A stretch of DNA of 64,000 nt from Bacteroidaceae bacterium (GTDB lineage Bacteria; Bacteroidota; Bacteroidia; Bacteroidales; Bacteroidaceae), in contig JAKSJD010000002.1 in the NCBI GenBank assembly GCA_024398435.1, forward strand, positions 1 through 64,000, in the 5' to 3' direction. Below are positions 23,563 through 32,140 of the stretch, one piece after another. How positions within the stretch are numbered: the stretch's first letter is position 1; the number at the start of each line of letters is the position of its first letter. The translations under genes were made by a program, and so were the position numbers. The notes below the pieces were generated by a model. The model was not told where the DNA came from. It saw only the letters and a program-made list of their open reading frames with translations, and ran no database searches.

Positions 23563-25191
23563 TTATTTCCTACATAATTCTACATCATCTATCCTGCACT
23601 GAGCATTGGCAGGACCTTCAAAATGGAAACCAATGATTGCAGAATTACCTTTTATCGTCGCATCCATTTCATGTGATTCCCAATTTTCTGAAGAAGTATT
23701 GACATTCAGGTTGAAAGTTTTGCCACCTGTCGTCACAAACGCCTTCACGACCTTCATTTCCTTGTCTTTCTTAATCTTGAATCGCAGTACATATTTGCCA
23801 TTATCGAATGGAATGTAGGTCTCGGATTTTATTTCCTGACTTACTTCACGAACAAACGGAATGATATCAGTGGCAAGCAGGCTCATCTTGCCTACTACAA
23901 ATTCTTCATCAGCTTCTGAATTGCCTATATTGAGCTTAATTCCATTGCCGAAATCGTTACCCACAGGTGAACCTTGTATAAAAGTGGTTGTCCATCCCGT
24001 AAGCACGTCCTGACGAGGTTTCGTAGGTTCAGGAATCAGTCGGCGGTCGGCTTCGAAACTGCCATTCTTCACAAAGTTGTTGTTGTCGGAAACATGCCAA
24101 TCGAGTGTGGCAGGGCAGAGTTTCCATGCACTCATGCTATTGAAAATAGGTGTGCCATCGTTTTCAAATGACATTGGAACTACTTGATTGTATCCCAATC
24201 CATTGTTAGCAAAATTAGCCCATCGATCACCATAGTACAAGATTAATTCCTTGCCATCTTTTCCTTTGAGATTAGCAAAGAATCCTGTCTGTGTAACATG
24301 TGAGAAATCGGCTTCGCATCCTTTGGTCACGAGCATATTGTTTTCTGGCAAATATGGTCCGTAGATGTTGTTGCTGACAAGATAGTAGGCAAATGAGCAA
24401 TCCCATCCATAAATGTTGGAGGCATAGAGATAGTACTTTCCATAGTGCTTGAACATACAGTTACCTTCTCTGCTTTCTCCGTTAAACACTTGCTTGCATG
24501 TGAGCAAATTAATGCTATCGGTATGTTCATCTATACCAATTTCGGAAATGTAGGTTCTGTTTCGTCCTTTGGCATTTGAATATACAAGATAAGGAATGTG
24601 AGTGTCGGGGTCGACAAATACGGTTTGGTCGCCAGAGTTTGGAGTACCGCAAAGTGATGTCATAATTATGTTGCGGTATTTCTTGAAAGGTCCTTTTGGC
24701 GAATCCGATGTGCAGATGAGGACACTGTTGTTTTGTTGCATTAAGAGTACATATTTCTTTATATCTTTAAGGTAGCCGACTCCAAGTCTGCCAAGCCATC
24801 CGCCCCATCTTCTGCCTCCGTTGGCTTCCTCGGCAGTAAGTACGTCTGCTTCTTCGTGCCAATTTACCATATCGGTTGATGAATAGCAACTTACGGAAAC
24901 AAATGTGTTGCCTCCATATTTCTTGCGCGGATATTCCCTATATTGTTCAGCTTCTTTATAATGGTTGCCATACCAATAGTATGTAGGTTGGCCATTGTCT
25001 GGGTTTTCAAATAGGAAGATACCGCCACCTTGGCTGTATATTGGTTTGCCTTCAACTGTATTCCAGAAGCAATCGTTTTTTATTTCGAAATATTCATTTT
25101 GTGCAAGGCAAAAAGAGGAAACGATAAGTCCGGCTGACAAGAAAACAATCTTTGCCTTAAAGCCGAATTGAAAATTGTGGAATGATATCAT
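23563..25191 (-). CDS. Exported GH43-type glycosidase with C-terminal carbohydrate-binding-like domain
   Basis: 542 residues with a signal peptide (VSSFCLAQ). Residues from about 45 to 370 form a five-bladed beta-propeller of the GH43 kind: YSQGGGIFLF at 52-61 and YYWYG at 71-75, SSTDMVNW at 105-111, and the putative general acid in ESREGNCMFKHYGKYYLYAS near Glu242. At the first position canonical GH43 enzymes have an Asp base; here SQGGG resembles the AHGGG form of exo-galactanase-like subfamilies that lack that Asp. A C-terminal beta-sandwich starts at about 375 (FVKNGSFEADRR). Likely substrate: galactan, arabinan or a pectin side chain; the exact sugar cannot be read. The nearby kduID genes fit pectin use. 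Confidence 0.75.
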   Translation of the reverse strand: MISFHNFQFGFKAKIVFLSAGLIVSSFCLAQNEYFEIKNDCFWNTVEGKPIYSQGGGIFLFENPDNGQPTYYWYGNHYKEAEQYREYPRKKYGGNTFVSVSCYSSTDMVNWHEEADVLTAEEANGGRRWGGWLGRLGVGYLKDIKKYVLLMQQNNSVLICTSDSPKGPFKKYRNIIMTSLCGTPNSGDQTVFVDPDTHIPYLVYSNAKGRNRTYISEIGIDEHTDSINLLTCKQVFNGESREGNCMFKHYGKYYLYASNIYGWDCSFAYYLVSNNIYGPYLPENNMLVTKGCEADFSHVTQTGFFANLKGKDGKELILYYGDRWANFANNGLGYNQVVPMSFENDGTPIFNSMSAWKLCPATLDWHVSDNNNFVKNGSFEADRRLIPEPTKPRQDVLTGWTTTFIQGSPVGNDFGNGIKLNIGNSEADEEFVVGKMSLLATDIIPFVREVSQEIKSETYIPFDNGKYVLRFKIKKDKEMKVVKAFVTTGGKTFNLNVNTSSENWESHEMDATIKGNSAIIGFHFEGPANAQCRIDDVELCRK

Positions 25192-25228
25192 ATATTACGG
25201 ATTAGAAATTAATAATAAGTTAGTGGTG

Positions 25229-25236
25229 CAAAGGTA
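25229..25236 (-). promoter_or_regulatory. Candidate -7 element for the GH43 gene
   Basis: TACCTTTG on the minus strand, about 38 bases before the start codon; -33 element weak. Confidence 0.5.
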
Positions 25237-25349
25237 ATAATTATTTTTTAAAGGAAAATATCGAGTAAATATATTTATGTCAAAGGAATAATATTTTTGC
25301 GGTTTCTATCGTATTTTTTAATTTTATAGACAAATTTTCGAATATATAC

Positions 25350-25379
25350 TTGTTAATTCTTAATAAATTCGTATCTTTG
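25350..25379 (+). promoter_or_regulatory. Promoter of the frdCAB operon with structured leader
   Basis: TTG at 25350-25352, 19 bases, then TATCTTTG at 25372-25379, a full consensus match. The roughly 90-base leader that follows contains a short hairpin (TCCACC at 25400-25405 pairing with GGTGGA at 25409-25414, extended by GGC and GCC), long for this group and possibly involved in mRNA stability. Confidence 0.85.
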
Positions 25380-25475
25380 CACCTTTGAATGGCTTAGTGT
25401 CCACCTTTGGTGGATGGCCGATGAAGGCAGAATCCTAAAAAATTTTAAATAATAATCAATTAAAACAAAACATTT

Positions 25476-26153
25476 ATGTGGTTAGTTAAATCATCAATCG
25501 GAAGAAAACTCGTGATGTCTGTAACAGGCATTTGCTTGGTTCTCTTCCTCACCTTCCACGGATGTATGAATGTAGTGGCTCTGTTCAGCGGAGACGCTTA
25601 CAATACAATCTGTGAACTCTTGGGAGCCAACTGGTATGCAATCGTTGCAACTCTCGGTTTGGCAGCATTGGCAGTTATTCACATCATCTACGCGTTCATC
25701 CTTACATTCCAAAACCGTAAGGCTCGCGGTAGTGAGAAGTATGCTGTGACAAGCAAGCCAAAGACAGTGGAATGGGCAAGTCAGAACATGCTCGTACTCG
25801 GTATCATCGTAGTGCTTGGTCTTATCCTCCACCTCTATGATTTCTGGTACAACATGATGTTTGCTGAACTCACAGGTGCAGTAAGTGCAGTTGCTGAACC
25901 ATCTGACGGATTTGCCTTCATCAAGTACACATTCGGCAATCCAGTATTCGCAGCCCTCTACATAGTATGGCTCGTTGCAATCTGGTTCCACCTCACTCAC
26001 GGTTTCTGGTCAGCTCTCCAGACAATCGGTTGGAGCGGACATGTATGGTTCAACCGTTGGAAAGTCATCGGCAACATCTATGTAACTCTTATTATGTTGC
26101 TTTTCGTTGCTGTTGTTGTTGCATTCGCATTCGGAATTGCTCCAAGCCTCTAA
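25476..26153 (+). CDS. frdC: Fumarate reductase/succinate dehydrogenase cytochrome b subunit
   Basis: 225 residues with five membrane helices (about 12-35, 52-78, 100-125, 155-180, 195-220). It anchors the fumarate reductase complex in the inner membrane and carries heme b and the menaquinone site; histidines in the helices (FHGCMN, VIHIIY, ILHLYDFW, FHLTHGFW) are candidate ligands. The Bacteroidota enzyme has a single large anchor of this type. First gene of frdCAB, with 51 bases to frdA. Main role: terminal step of anaerobic fumarate respiration that leads to succinate and propionate. Confidence 0.93.
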   Translation: MWLVKSSIGRKLVMSVTGICLVLFLTFHGCMNVVALFSGDAYNTICELLGANWYAIVATLGLAALAVIHIIYAFILTFQNRKARGSEKYAVTSKPKTVEWASQNMLVLGIIVVLGLILHLYDFWYNMMFAELTGAVSAVAEPSDGFAFIKYTFGNPVFAALYIVWLVAIWFHLTHGFWSALQTIGWSGHVWFNRWKVIGNIYVTLIMLLFVAVVVAFAFGIAPSL

Positions 26154-26204
26154 TAATCTCAGCGTGAATTTAATAATCAATAGATAAAAATAGAATATAA
26201 CACT

Positions 26205-28184
26205 ATGACAACTATAAATTCAAGAATACCAGAAGGTCCAGTAGCTGAGAAATGGAGCAACTACAAGGCTCACCAGCGCTTGGTTAACCCAAAGAACAAA
26301 CTTAAGTTGGATGTTATCGTCGTAGGTACTGGTTTGGCAGGTGCAAGTGCTGCTGCAAGTCTCGGCGAAATGGGCTTCAACGTGCTCAACTTCTGCATCC
26401 AGGACTCTCCACGCCGTGCTCACTCAATCGCAGCACAGGGTGGTATCAATGCAGCTAAGAACTATCAGAACGACGGCGACTCAATCTATCGCCTCTTCTA
26501 TGATACAGTTAAGGGTGGTGACTATCGTGCTCGCGAAGCAAATGTCTATCGTTTGGCAGAAGTCAGCAACTCAATCATCGACCAGTGTGTGGCTCAGGGC
26601 GTTCCATTCGCTCGCGAATATGGTGGTTTGCTTGCTAACCGTTCATTCGGTGGTGCTCAGGTAAGCCGTACATTCTATGCAAAGGGTCAGACAGGTCAGC
26701 AGCTTCTCCTCGGTGCCTACAGTGCTCTCTCTGCACAGGTACAGGCTGGAAAGGTAAAGCTCTACACTCGTTATGAAATGCTTGATGTCGTTATTATCGA
26801 CGGTAAGGCTCGCGGTATCATCGCAAAGAACCTCGTAACTGGTAAGCTCGAGCGCTTCACTGCAAATGCAGTAGTTATCGCAACAGGTGGATACGGAAAC
26901 ACATACTTCCTTTCTACAAATGCAATGGGTTGCAACTGTTCAGCTGCAATGAGTTGCTACCGCAAGGGTGCTTACTTTGCAAATCCTTCATACGTTCAGA
27001 TTCACCCAACTTGTATCCCAGTTCATGGAGACAAGCAGTCGAAGCTCACTCTTATGTCAGAGTCACTTCGTAACGACGGTCGTATTTGGGTACCAAAGAA
27101 GCTCGAAGATGCAAAGGCACTTCAGGAAGGTACAAAGCAAGGTTGGGATATTCCAGAGGAAGACCGCGACTACTATCTCGAGCGCCGCTATCCTGCATTC
27201 GGTAACCTCGTCCCACGTGACGTTGCCAGCCGTGCAGCTAAGGAGCGTTGCGATAAGGGCTTCGGTGTAAACAACACAGGTCTTGCCGTATTCCTTGATT
27301 TCAGTGAGTCAATCCAGCGCCTCGGCATCGATATCGTTCGCCAGCGTTATGGCAACCTCTTCGATATGTATGAGGAAATCACAGACGTGAACCCAGGTGA
27401 AAAGGTAAAGACTGTTGATGGCATCGACTACTACAAGCCAATGATGATTTTCCCTGCTATCCACTATACAATGGGTGGTATTTGGGTTGACTATGAACTT
27501 CAGACATCAATCCCTGGACTCTTCGCAATCGGTGAATGTAACTTCTCTGACCACGGTGCAAACCGTCTCGGTGCAAGTGCTCTTATGCAAGGTCTTGCTG
27601 ATGGTTACTTCGTACTTCCTTACACAATTCAGAACTACTTGGCTGACCAGTCAATCTGGCCTCGTCTCAGTACAGATATGCCTGAATTCGACGAAGCAGA
27701 GAAGGCAGTGGATGCTCGTATCGAAAAGCTCATGAACATCAAGGGTAAGCGTTCTGTTGATTCAATCCATAAGGAACTCGGTCATATCTGCTGGGAATAC
27801 ATCGGTATGGGCCGTACAGCTGAAGGTTTGAAGGAAGGTATCAAGAAGATTGAAGAACTCCGCAAGGAATTCGATTCAAACCTCTTCATCCCTGGAACAA
27901 GAGAAGGCCTCAATGTCGAACTCGACAAGGCAGTTCACCTCGATGACTTCCTCACAATGGGTAAGCTCATCGCTTATGATGCACTCAGCCGTAACGAAAG
28001 CTGTGGTGGTCACTTCCGCGAAGAATATCAGACAGAAGAAGGCGAAGCAAAGCGCGACGACGAAAACTTCTTCTATGTAGGATGTTGGGAATACCAAGGC
28101 TCTGATGAAAAGGAACCTACTCTCATCAAGGAACCACTTGAATACGAAGCTATCAAGGTACAAACTCGTAACTATAAAAACTAA
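26205..28184 (+). CDS. frdA: Fumarate reductase/succinate dehydrogenase flavoprotein subunit
   Basis: 659 residues. Catalytic subunit with covalently bound FAD. Seen: dinucleotide motif [12 protein letters not shown] near 42-53, [12 protein letters not shown] around 75-86 (FAD-linked His), HPTCIPVHG, substrate-site residues in the [10 protein letters not shown] region and [19 protein letters not shown] near 455-473. Length and motifs match the Bacteroidota fumarate reductase. It transfers electrons to or from the iron-sulfur subunit encoded 6 bases downstream. Confidence 0.96.
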   Translation: MTTINSRIPEGPVAEKWSNYKAHQRLVNPKNKLKLDVIVVGTGLAGASAAASLGEMGFNVLNFCIQDSPRRAHSIAAQGGINAAKNYQNDGDSIYRLFYDTVKGGDYRAREANVYRLAEVSNSIIDQCVAQGVPFAREYGGLLANRSFGGAQVSRTFYAKGQTGQQLLLGAYSALSAQVQAGKVKLYTRYEMLDVVIIDGKARGIIAKNLVTGKLERFTANAVVIATGGYGNTYFLSTNAMGCNCSAAMSCYRKGAYFANPSYVQIHPTCIPVHGDKQSKLTLMSESLRNDGRIWVPKKLEDAKALQEGTKQGWDIPEEDRDYYLERRYPAFGNLVPRDVASRAAKERCDKGFGVNNTGLAVFLDFSESIQRLGIDIVRQRYGNLFDMYEEITDVNPGEKVKTVDGIDYYKPMMIFPAIHYTMGGIWVDYELQTSIPGLFAIGECNFSDHGANRLGASALMQGLADGYFVLPYTIQNYLADQSIWPRLSTDMPEFDEAEKAVDARIEKLMNIKGKRSVDSIHKELGHICWEYIGMGRTAEGLKEGIKKIEELRKEFDSNLFIPGTREGLNVELDKAVHLDDFLTMGKLIAYDALSRNESCGGHFREEYQTEEGEAKRDDENFFYVGCWEYQGSDEKEPTLIKEPLEYEAIKVQTRNYKN

Positions 28185-28190
28185 CAGAAT

Positions 28191-28949
28191 ATGGCAAAGA
28201 ATATAAGCTTTACAATAAAGTACTGGAAGCAGAACGGACCTAAGGATAAGGGTCACTTCGATTCACACGAGATGAAGAACATTCCAGACGATACTTCTTT
28301 CCTTGAAATGCTTGATATCCTCAACGAGGAACTCATCGAGGAAGGTAAGGAACCATTCGTATTCGACCACGACTGTCGCGAAGGCATCTGCGGTATGTGC
28401 TCACTCTATATCAACGGTACTCCTCACGGAAAGACAGAACGCGGAGCAACTACTTGTCAGCTCTACATGCGTCGATTCAACGATGGCGACACTATCACAG
28501 TAGAACCTTGGCGTAGTGCTGGTTTCCCAGTAATCAAGGACTGTATGGTCGATCGTTCAGCATTCGATAAGATTATGCAGGCAGGTGGTTATGTAAGTGT
28601 TCGCACTGGTGCTCCACAGGATGCCAATGCAATACTTATCCCTAAGCAGAATGCCGATGAGGCAATGGATTGTGCAAGTTGCATCGGTTGTGGTGCTTGT
28701 GTTGCTGCTTGTAAGAACGGTAGTGCAATGCTCTTCGTTTCAAGTAAGGTAAGCCAGCTCGCACTTCTTCCTCAGGGTCGTCCAGAAGCCGCAAAGCGTG
28801 CTAAAGCAATGGTTGCAAAGATGGATGAACTCGGATTCGGTAACTGTACAAACACACGTGCTTGTGAGGCAGTTTGCCCTAAGTGTGAAACTATCGCAAA
28901 CATTGCTCGTCTCAACCGCGAGTTCCTCAAGGCAAAGTTCGCTGAATAA
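28191..28949 (+). CDS. frdB: Fumarate reductase/succinate dehydrogenase iron-sulfur subunit
   Basis: 252 residues. Three clusters can be placed: [2Fe-2S] in [19 protein letters not shown] with a later TTCQLY, [4Fe-4S] in [14 protein letters not shown], and [3Fe-4S] in [17 protein letters not shown]. It relays electrons between FrdA and the membrane anchor. Last gene of the operon, closed by a hairpin with T-run at 28979-29019. Confidence 0.96.
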   Translation: MAKNISFTIKYWKQNGPKDKGHFDSHEMKNIPDDTSFLEMLDILNEELIEEGKEPFVFDHDCREGICGMCSLYINGTPHGKTERGATTCQLYMRRFNDGDTITVEPWRSAGFPVIKDCMVDRSAFDKIMQAGGYVSVRTGAPQDANAILIPKQNADEAMDCASCIGCGACVAACKNGSAMLFVSSKVSQLALLPQGRPEAAKRAKAMVAKMDELGFGNCTNTRACEAVCPKCETIANIARLNREFLKAKFAE

Positions 28950-28978
28950 TCTCAAAGATTATACACTATTGATTTATT

Positions 28979-29019
28979 GGCAAGTCGGGACGGATGTTCT
29001 CGGCTTGTCATGTTTTTTA
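28979..29019 (+). terminator. Terminator of the frdCAB operon
   Basis: GGCAAGTCGGGA (28979-28990) pairs with TCTCGGCTTGTC (28998-29009) using three G-U pairs, followed by ATGTTTTTT. Confidence 0.8.
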
Positions 29020-29047
29020 TAATAGTTGAGTCAAAGCAATTGCTGAA

Positions 29048-29087
29048 GAAAAACAAAAAGCCACTATGGAAAAGTCCACAGCGGCTA
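29048..29087 (-). terminator. Terminator of the small lipoprotein gene
   Basis: On the minus strand AGCCGCTGTGGA pairs with TCCATAGTGGCT (two G-U pairs) around a CTTT loop, followed by TTTTGTTTTT. Confidence 0.85.
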
Positions 29088-29124
29088 ATTATGGTATAGA
29101 AACGTAACTTGTTCTATGTGTAGC

Positions 29125-29394
29125 TTATTTGTTTCTTGCGGCTTTTTGAGCTTCGCGAATAGCTTCAGCAACCTTTATTTGGTCTTCCTCGCTAAAAGAG
29201 TCGTACCATTCCTGTTGCTCTTTTTGAACTTGCTTGAGTGTTTCAAAGTCGCCCTTTTCTGCGGCTTCAGCTATGCGCTCTACAAATTCCGTTGCTTTGC
29301 CTTCAATGTCGTCAGAGCTTGAAGCATTACCTGAACAACCTACCATAGTTGCGCCGGCAAGGACGATAGCTGCTGTCAAAAATAAATGTTTCAT
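29125..29394 (-). CDS. Small helical lipoprotein
   Basis: 89 residues. Signal peptide with a lipobox (MVGCSG, Cys20), then about 65 residues of highly charged, helix-forming sequence (KATEFVERIAEAAEKGDFETLKQVQKEQQEW). Its own promoter (TATCTTTG at 29508-29501 on the minus strand) and its own terminator make it a single-gene unit. Similar small charged lipoproteins are common in Bacteroidota; a role in the envelope is probable but unspecified. Confidence 0.75.
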   Translation of the reverse strand: MKHLFLTAAIVLAGATMVGCSGNASSSDDIEGKATEFVERIAEAAEKGDFETLKQVQKEQQEWYDSFSEEDQIKVAEAIREAQKAARNK

Positions 29395-29731
29395 ACTAAT
29401 TATTGGTTATGTTAGGTTCTTTTATTCGTTTTCACTGTCCGAACCAGCAGAACCTATTATCTGATTCGTACAATGTAGCGTTTTAGTTTTAGTTCGGAGG
29501 CAAAGATACGAATTTTATCCGAAATACAATGCTCACAATATCAAAATCAGTAAGATAGGCATAAAAAATAACGAAAATACTAAGTGAAAAGTTGAAAACG
29601 CTTTGAGATGTACAATTTACAATTTAGAATGTACAATTCTAAGGAAAACGATAGGTTGATAAGTCAAAATCTTAACTAATTCTGCATCCTGCATTTTGCA
29701 TCCTGCATTTTTTTGTATCTTTGCACCCACA
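29395..29731. other. Intergenic region between lipoprotein and GT4 genes
   Basis: Contains the lipoprotein promoter (minus strand, -7 at 29501-29508, TTG at 29529-29527, spacer 18), a degenerate TACAATTT-type repeat at 29608-29640, a direct repeat of GCATCCTGCATTTT at 29684-29711, and the -7 element of the GT4 gene (TATCTTTG, 29716-29723). No gene seen. Confidence 0.75.
29695..29723 (+). promoter_or_regulatory. Promoter of the GT4-GT2 pair, near-leaderless
   Basis: TTTG at 29695-29698 and TATCTTTG at 29716-29723 (17-base spacer, slightly short). Transcription should begin around 29730, and the ATG is at 29732. The mRNA would have almost no 5' leader. This also rules out an upstream in-frame start at 29696. 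Confidence 0.7.
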
Positions 29732-30979
29732 ATGCACGTACTGATAGTCAACACTTCGGAAAGAATCGGTGGAGCAGCCATTGCTGCCAACCGATTGATG
29801 GAAGCCCTGAAAGCCAATGGCGTCAAGGCTCGAATGCTCGTGAGAGACAAGCAGACAAGTTCGATGACCGTGAGCAGCATTCCTTCGTCGTGGTTGCTTC
29901 CGTTGAAGTTTGTATGGGAGCGATTCGTCATTTTCCTTGCCAACGGATTGAAGAAGCGGAATATCTTCCAAGTGGATATAGCTAATACAGGTACAGACAT
30001 TACTGATTCGTTTGAGTTTGAGCAAGCTGACATCATTCATCTTCATTGGGTAAATCAGGGTTTCCTGTCGATGAAGAATCTGAATAAGATTGCCGATTCA
30101 GGCAAACCAGTGGTTATCACAATGCACGATATGTGGTATTTCACGGGTATTTGCCACTATTCAGGCAATTGCCACAAATATGAGGTTGGATGCAACCATT
30201 GCCCATTGCTCACGAATGGTGGCTATGGAAAGGATTGGGCTCAGCGTGTGTTTGAGCAGAAGATGGATATGCTCCGTGGCCGTCGTGTGGCTTTCATTGG
30301 TTGCAGTCGGTGGATAAGCGATTTGGCTCAGCAGAGCGTATTGACTCAGGGCCAGTTTGTGATGAACATTCCGAATGCCATCGATACAAAGGTGTTCCGA
30401 AAGACAGATAAGACGGAGGCACGTCGCAAATGGAATCTCCCAACTGAAGGCCGACTCATACTCTTCGGTTCGCAACGAATCACAGATGAACGAAAGGGTT
30501 TCCGCCATTTGGCCGAAGCCTTGAAGATAATCAATAAGAGCGGTGAAAAACTCTCTCTCATTGTGCTTGGAAGTCAGTCGGAAGCCGTGAAGAACCAGAT
30601 TCCCTATGACGTCTATCCAATAGACTACATCAGCAATGAGCATGATATTATAGAACTCTACAATGCTGCCGATCTTTATGTTACCTCATCGCTTCAGGAC
30701 AATTTGCCAAACACCATCGTTGAGGCAATGGCTTGTGGCACACCTTGTGTGGGCTTCAATGTAGGAGGCATTCCAGAGATGATCGACCATAAGGCGAATG
30801 GCTATGTGGCTCACTATAAGGATGCGGAAGACTTTGCACGGGGCATTATGTGGTGTCTCAATGCAGAAAACTACTCTCGCCTCTGCTCGGCTGCATACGA
30901 AAAGGCAATCAACACCTATAGCCAAGATGTGATTGCCCACAAATATATCGAAGTGTATAACATGATGCTCGAACAATGA
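29732..30979 (+). CDS. GT4 family glycosyltransferase
   Basis: 415 residues from the ATG at 29732 (MHVLIVNTSERIGG). GT-B fold: the N-terminal glycine-rich loop SERIGGAAIAANRL, ADIIHLHWVNQG near 105, IPNAIDTKVF near 215, LYNAADLYVTSSLQDNLPN and EAMACGTPCVGFNVGGIPEMI near 330-350 with the conserved Glu. A cytoplasmic enzyme transferring a sugar from a nucleotide donor, probably for exopolysaccharide or lipopolysaccharide. Its stop overlaps the start of the GT2 gene by 4 bases, so they are translated together. Sugar and acceptor unknown. Confidence 0.88.
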   Translation: MHVLIVNTSERIGGAAIAANRLMEALKANGVKARMLVRDKQTSSMTVSSIPSSWLLPLKFVWERFVIFLANGLKKRNIFQVDIANTGTDITDSFEFEQADIIHLHWVNQGFLSMKNLNKIADSGKPVVITMHDMWYFTGICHYSGNCHKYEVGCNHCPLLTNGGYGKDWAQRVFEQKMDMLRGRRVAFIGCSRWISDLAQQSVLTQGQFVMNIPNAIDTKVFRKTDKTEARRKWNLPTEGRLILFGSQRITDERKGFRHLAEALKIINKSGEKLSLIVLGSQSEAVKNQIPYDVYPIDYISNEHDIIELYNAADLYVTSSLQDNLPNTIVEAMACGTPCVGFNVGGIPEMIDHKANGYVAHYKDAEDFARGIMWCLNAENYSRLCSAAYEKAINTYSQDVIAHKYIEVYNMMLEQ

Positions 30980-31728
30980 ACACACCCCGTCTATCCATAA
31001 TTACAGTGACATACAATGCTGCCTCCACTTTGGAACGAACTCTCCAAAGTGTGGAAAAGCAGGGATTCCGTTTGTTTGTGGAGCATCTCATCATCGACGG
31101 AGCATCAAAAGATGCCACTCTTGCCATTGCTGAGGCTTACAAGGAGCGCAATGCCGATATGGACATAACGATTGTCAGCGAGCGTGATAAGGGCCTTTAC
31201 GATGCAATGAACAAGGGATTGCACATGGCCAAGGGAGAGTTTATATGTTTTCTCAATGCAGGTGATAAACTCCATGCTGACGACACTATCGAACAGATTT
31301 TCGGAGTGCGTCCAGCTGATGATAAGGCAGGCGTGATATATGGTCAGACAGACATTGTCAATGCCAACGGAGAGTTTCTCCACAAGCGTCGCCTGACGCC
31401 TCCAACTCTTCTCACATGGAAATCGTTTGAATGGGGAATGCTCGTTTGCCATCAGTCGTTCTATGCCCGTCGAAGCTTTTGTGTCGACTATGACACTCAG
31501 TATCGCTTTTCGGCCGATGTTGATTGGTGTATAAAGATTCTGAAACGATGTGAGGATGAGGGATTCACTACCGAATACCACAGTGAGGTGTTTACCGATT
31601 ATCTCGATGAGGGAATGACCACACGCAACCATCGTGCTTCACTCATTGAACGTTTCAAGGTGATGAGCAGCCACTACGGTTTCCTATCTACTGTCTGGCA
31701 CCATTTCCTTTTTATTTTCCGCAAGTAA
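30976..31728 (+). CDS. GT2 family glycosyltransferase
   Basis: 250 residues, GT-A fold: LSIITVTYNAASTLERTL at the N-terminus, HLIIDGASKDAT, ISERDKGLYDAMNKGLHMAKGEF and FLNAGD (DXD-equivalent), then a C-terminal helical part. Similar enzymes with the SERDKGLYDAMNKG motif act in polysaccharide assembly. Overlaps GT4 by 4 bases at its start and overlaps the converging ybeY gene by 17 bases at its end. Confidence 0.88.
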   Translation: MNTPRLSIITVTYNAASTLERTLQSVEKQGFRLFVEHLIIDGASKDATLAIAEAYKERNADMDITIVSERDKGLYDAMNKGLHMAKGEFICFLNAGDKLHADDTIEQIFGVRPADDKAGVIYGQTDIVNANGEFLHKRRLTPPTLLTWKSFEWGMLVCHQSFYARRSFCVDYDTQYRFSADVDWCIKILKRCEDEGFTTEYHSEVFTDYLDEGMTTRNHRASLIERFKVMSSHYGFLSTVWHHFLFIFRK

Positions 31729-32140
31729 AGTCGTAATCTGCAAGTGCTTTATTTTCAGCAGCTTCCATGATTTCGCGTTCGCCCGGACCTTTGTCATTGA
31801 TACCACAAAGGTGGAGAATGCCATGGATGATTACGCGATGAAGTTCTTCCTCATAGGTTGTGTGTTGTTCCTCTGAATTCGAGCGAACGGTATCGAGACT
31901 TATGAAGAGGTCGCCGCTGATAGTAGAGCCAGTTGTGTAGTCGAATGTGATGATATCAGTGTAGTAGTCGTGCTGAAGATATTGGCGGTTTACCTCTATG
32001 ATTCGGTCGTCATTGCAAAAGATGTAGGCGATTTCTCCCACCTTCTTGCCATAGGTCGAAGCCACACGCTTCACCCATGCCGTCACTTCGCGTCGACGGA
32101 TTTGTGGCAGTGCCACTCCATCAGTTTGATAACTTATCAT
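31712..32140 (-). CDS. ybeY: Endoribonuclease YbeY
   Basis: 142 residues. Single-strand-specific metal-dependent RNase needed for 16S rRNA maturation and ribosome quality control. The zinc motif is HGILHLCGINDKGPGE: the first two histidines are conserved, and ND-K replaces the YDH of proteobacterial enzymes, a form I also associate with Bacteroidota. FCNDDRIIEVNRQYLQHDYYTDIITF is the usual central segment. The start overlaps the end of the upstream protease gene by 20 bases, so the two are coupled. Confidence 0.9.
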   Translation of the reverse strand: MISYQTDGVALPQIRRREVTAWVKRVASTYGKKVGEIAYIFCNDDRIIEVNRQYLQHDYYTDIITFDYTTGSTISGDLFISLDTVRSNSEEQHTTYEEELHRVIIHGILHLCGINDKGPGEREIMEAAENKALADYDFTCGK

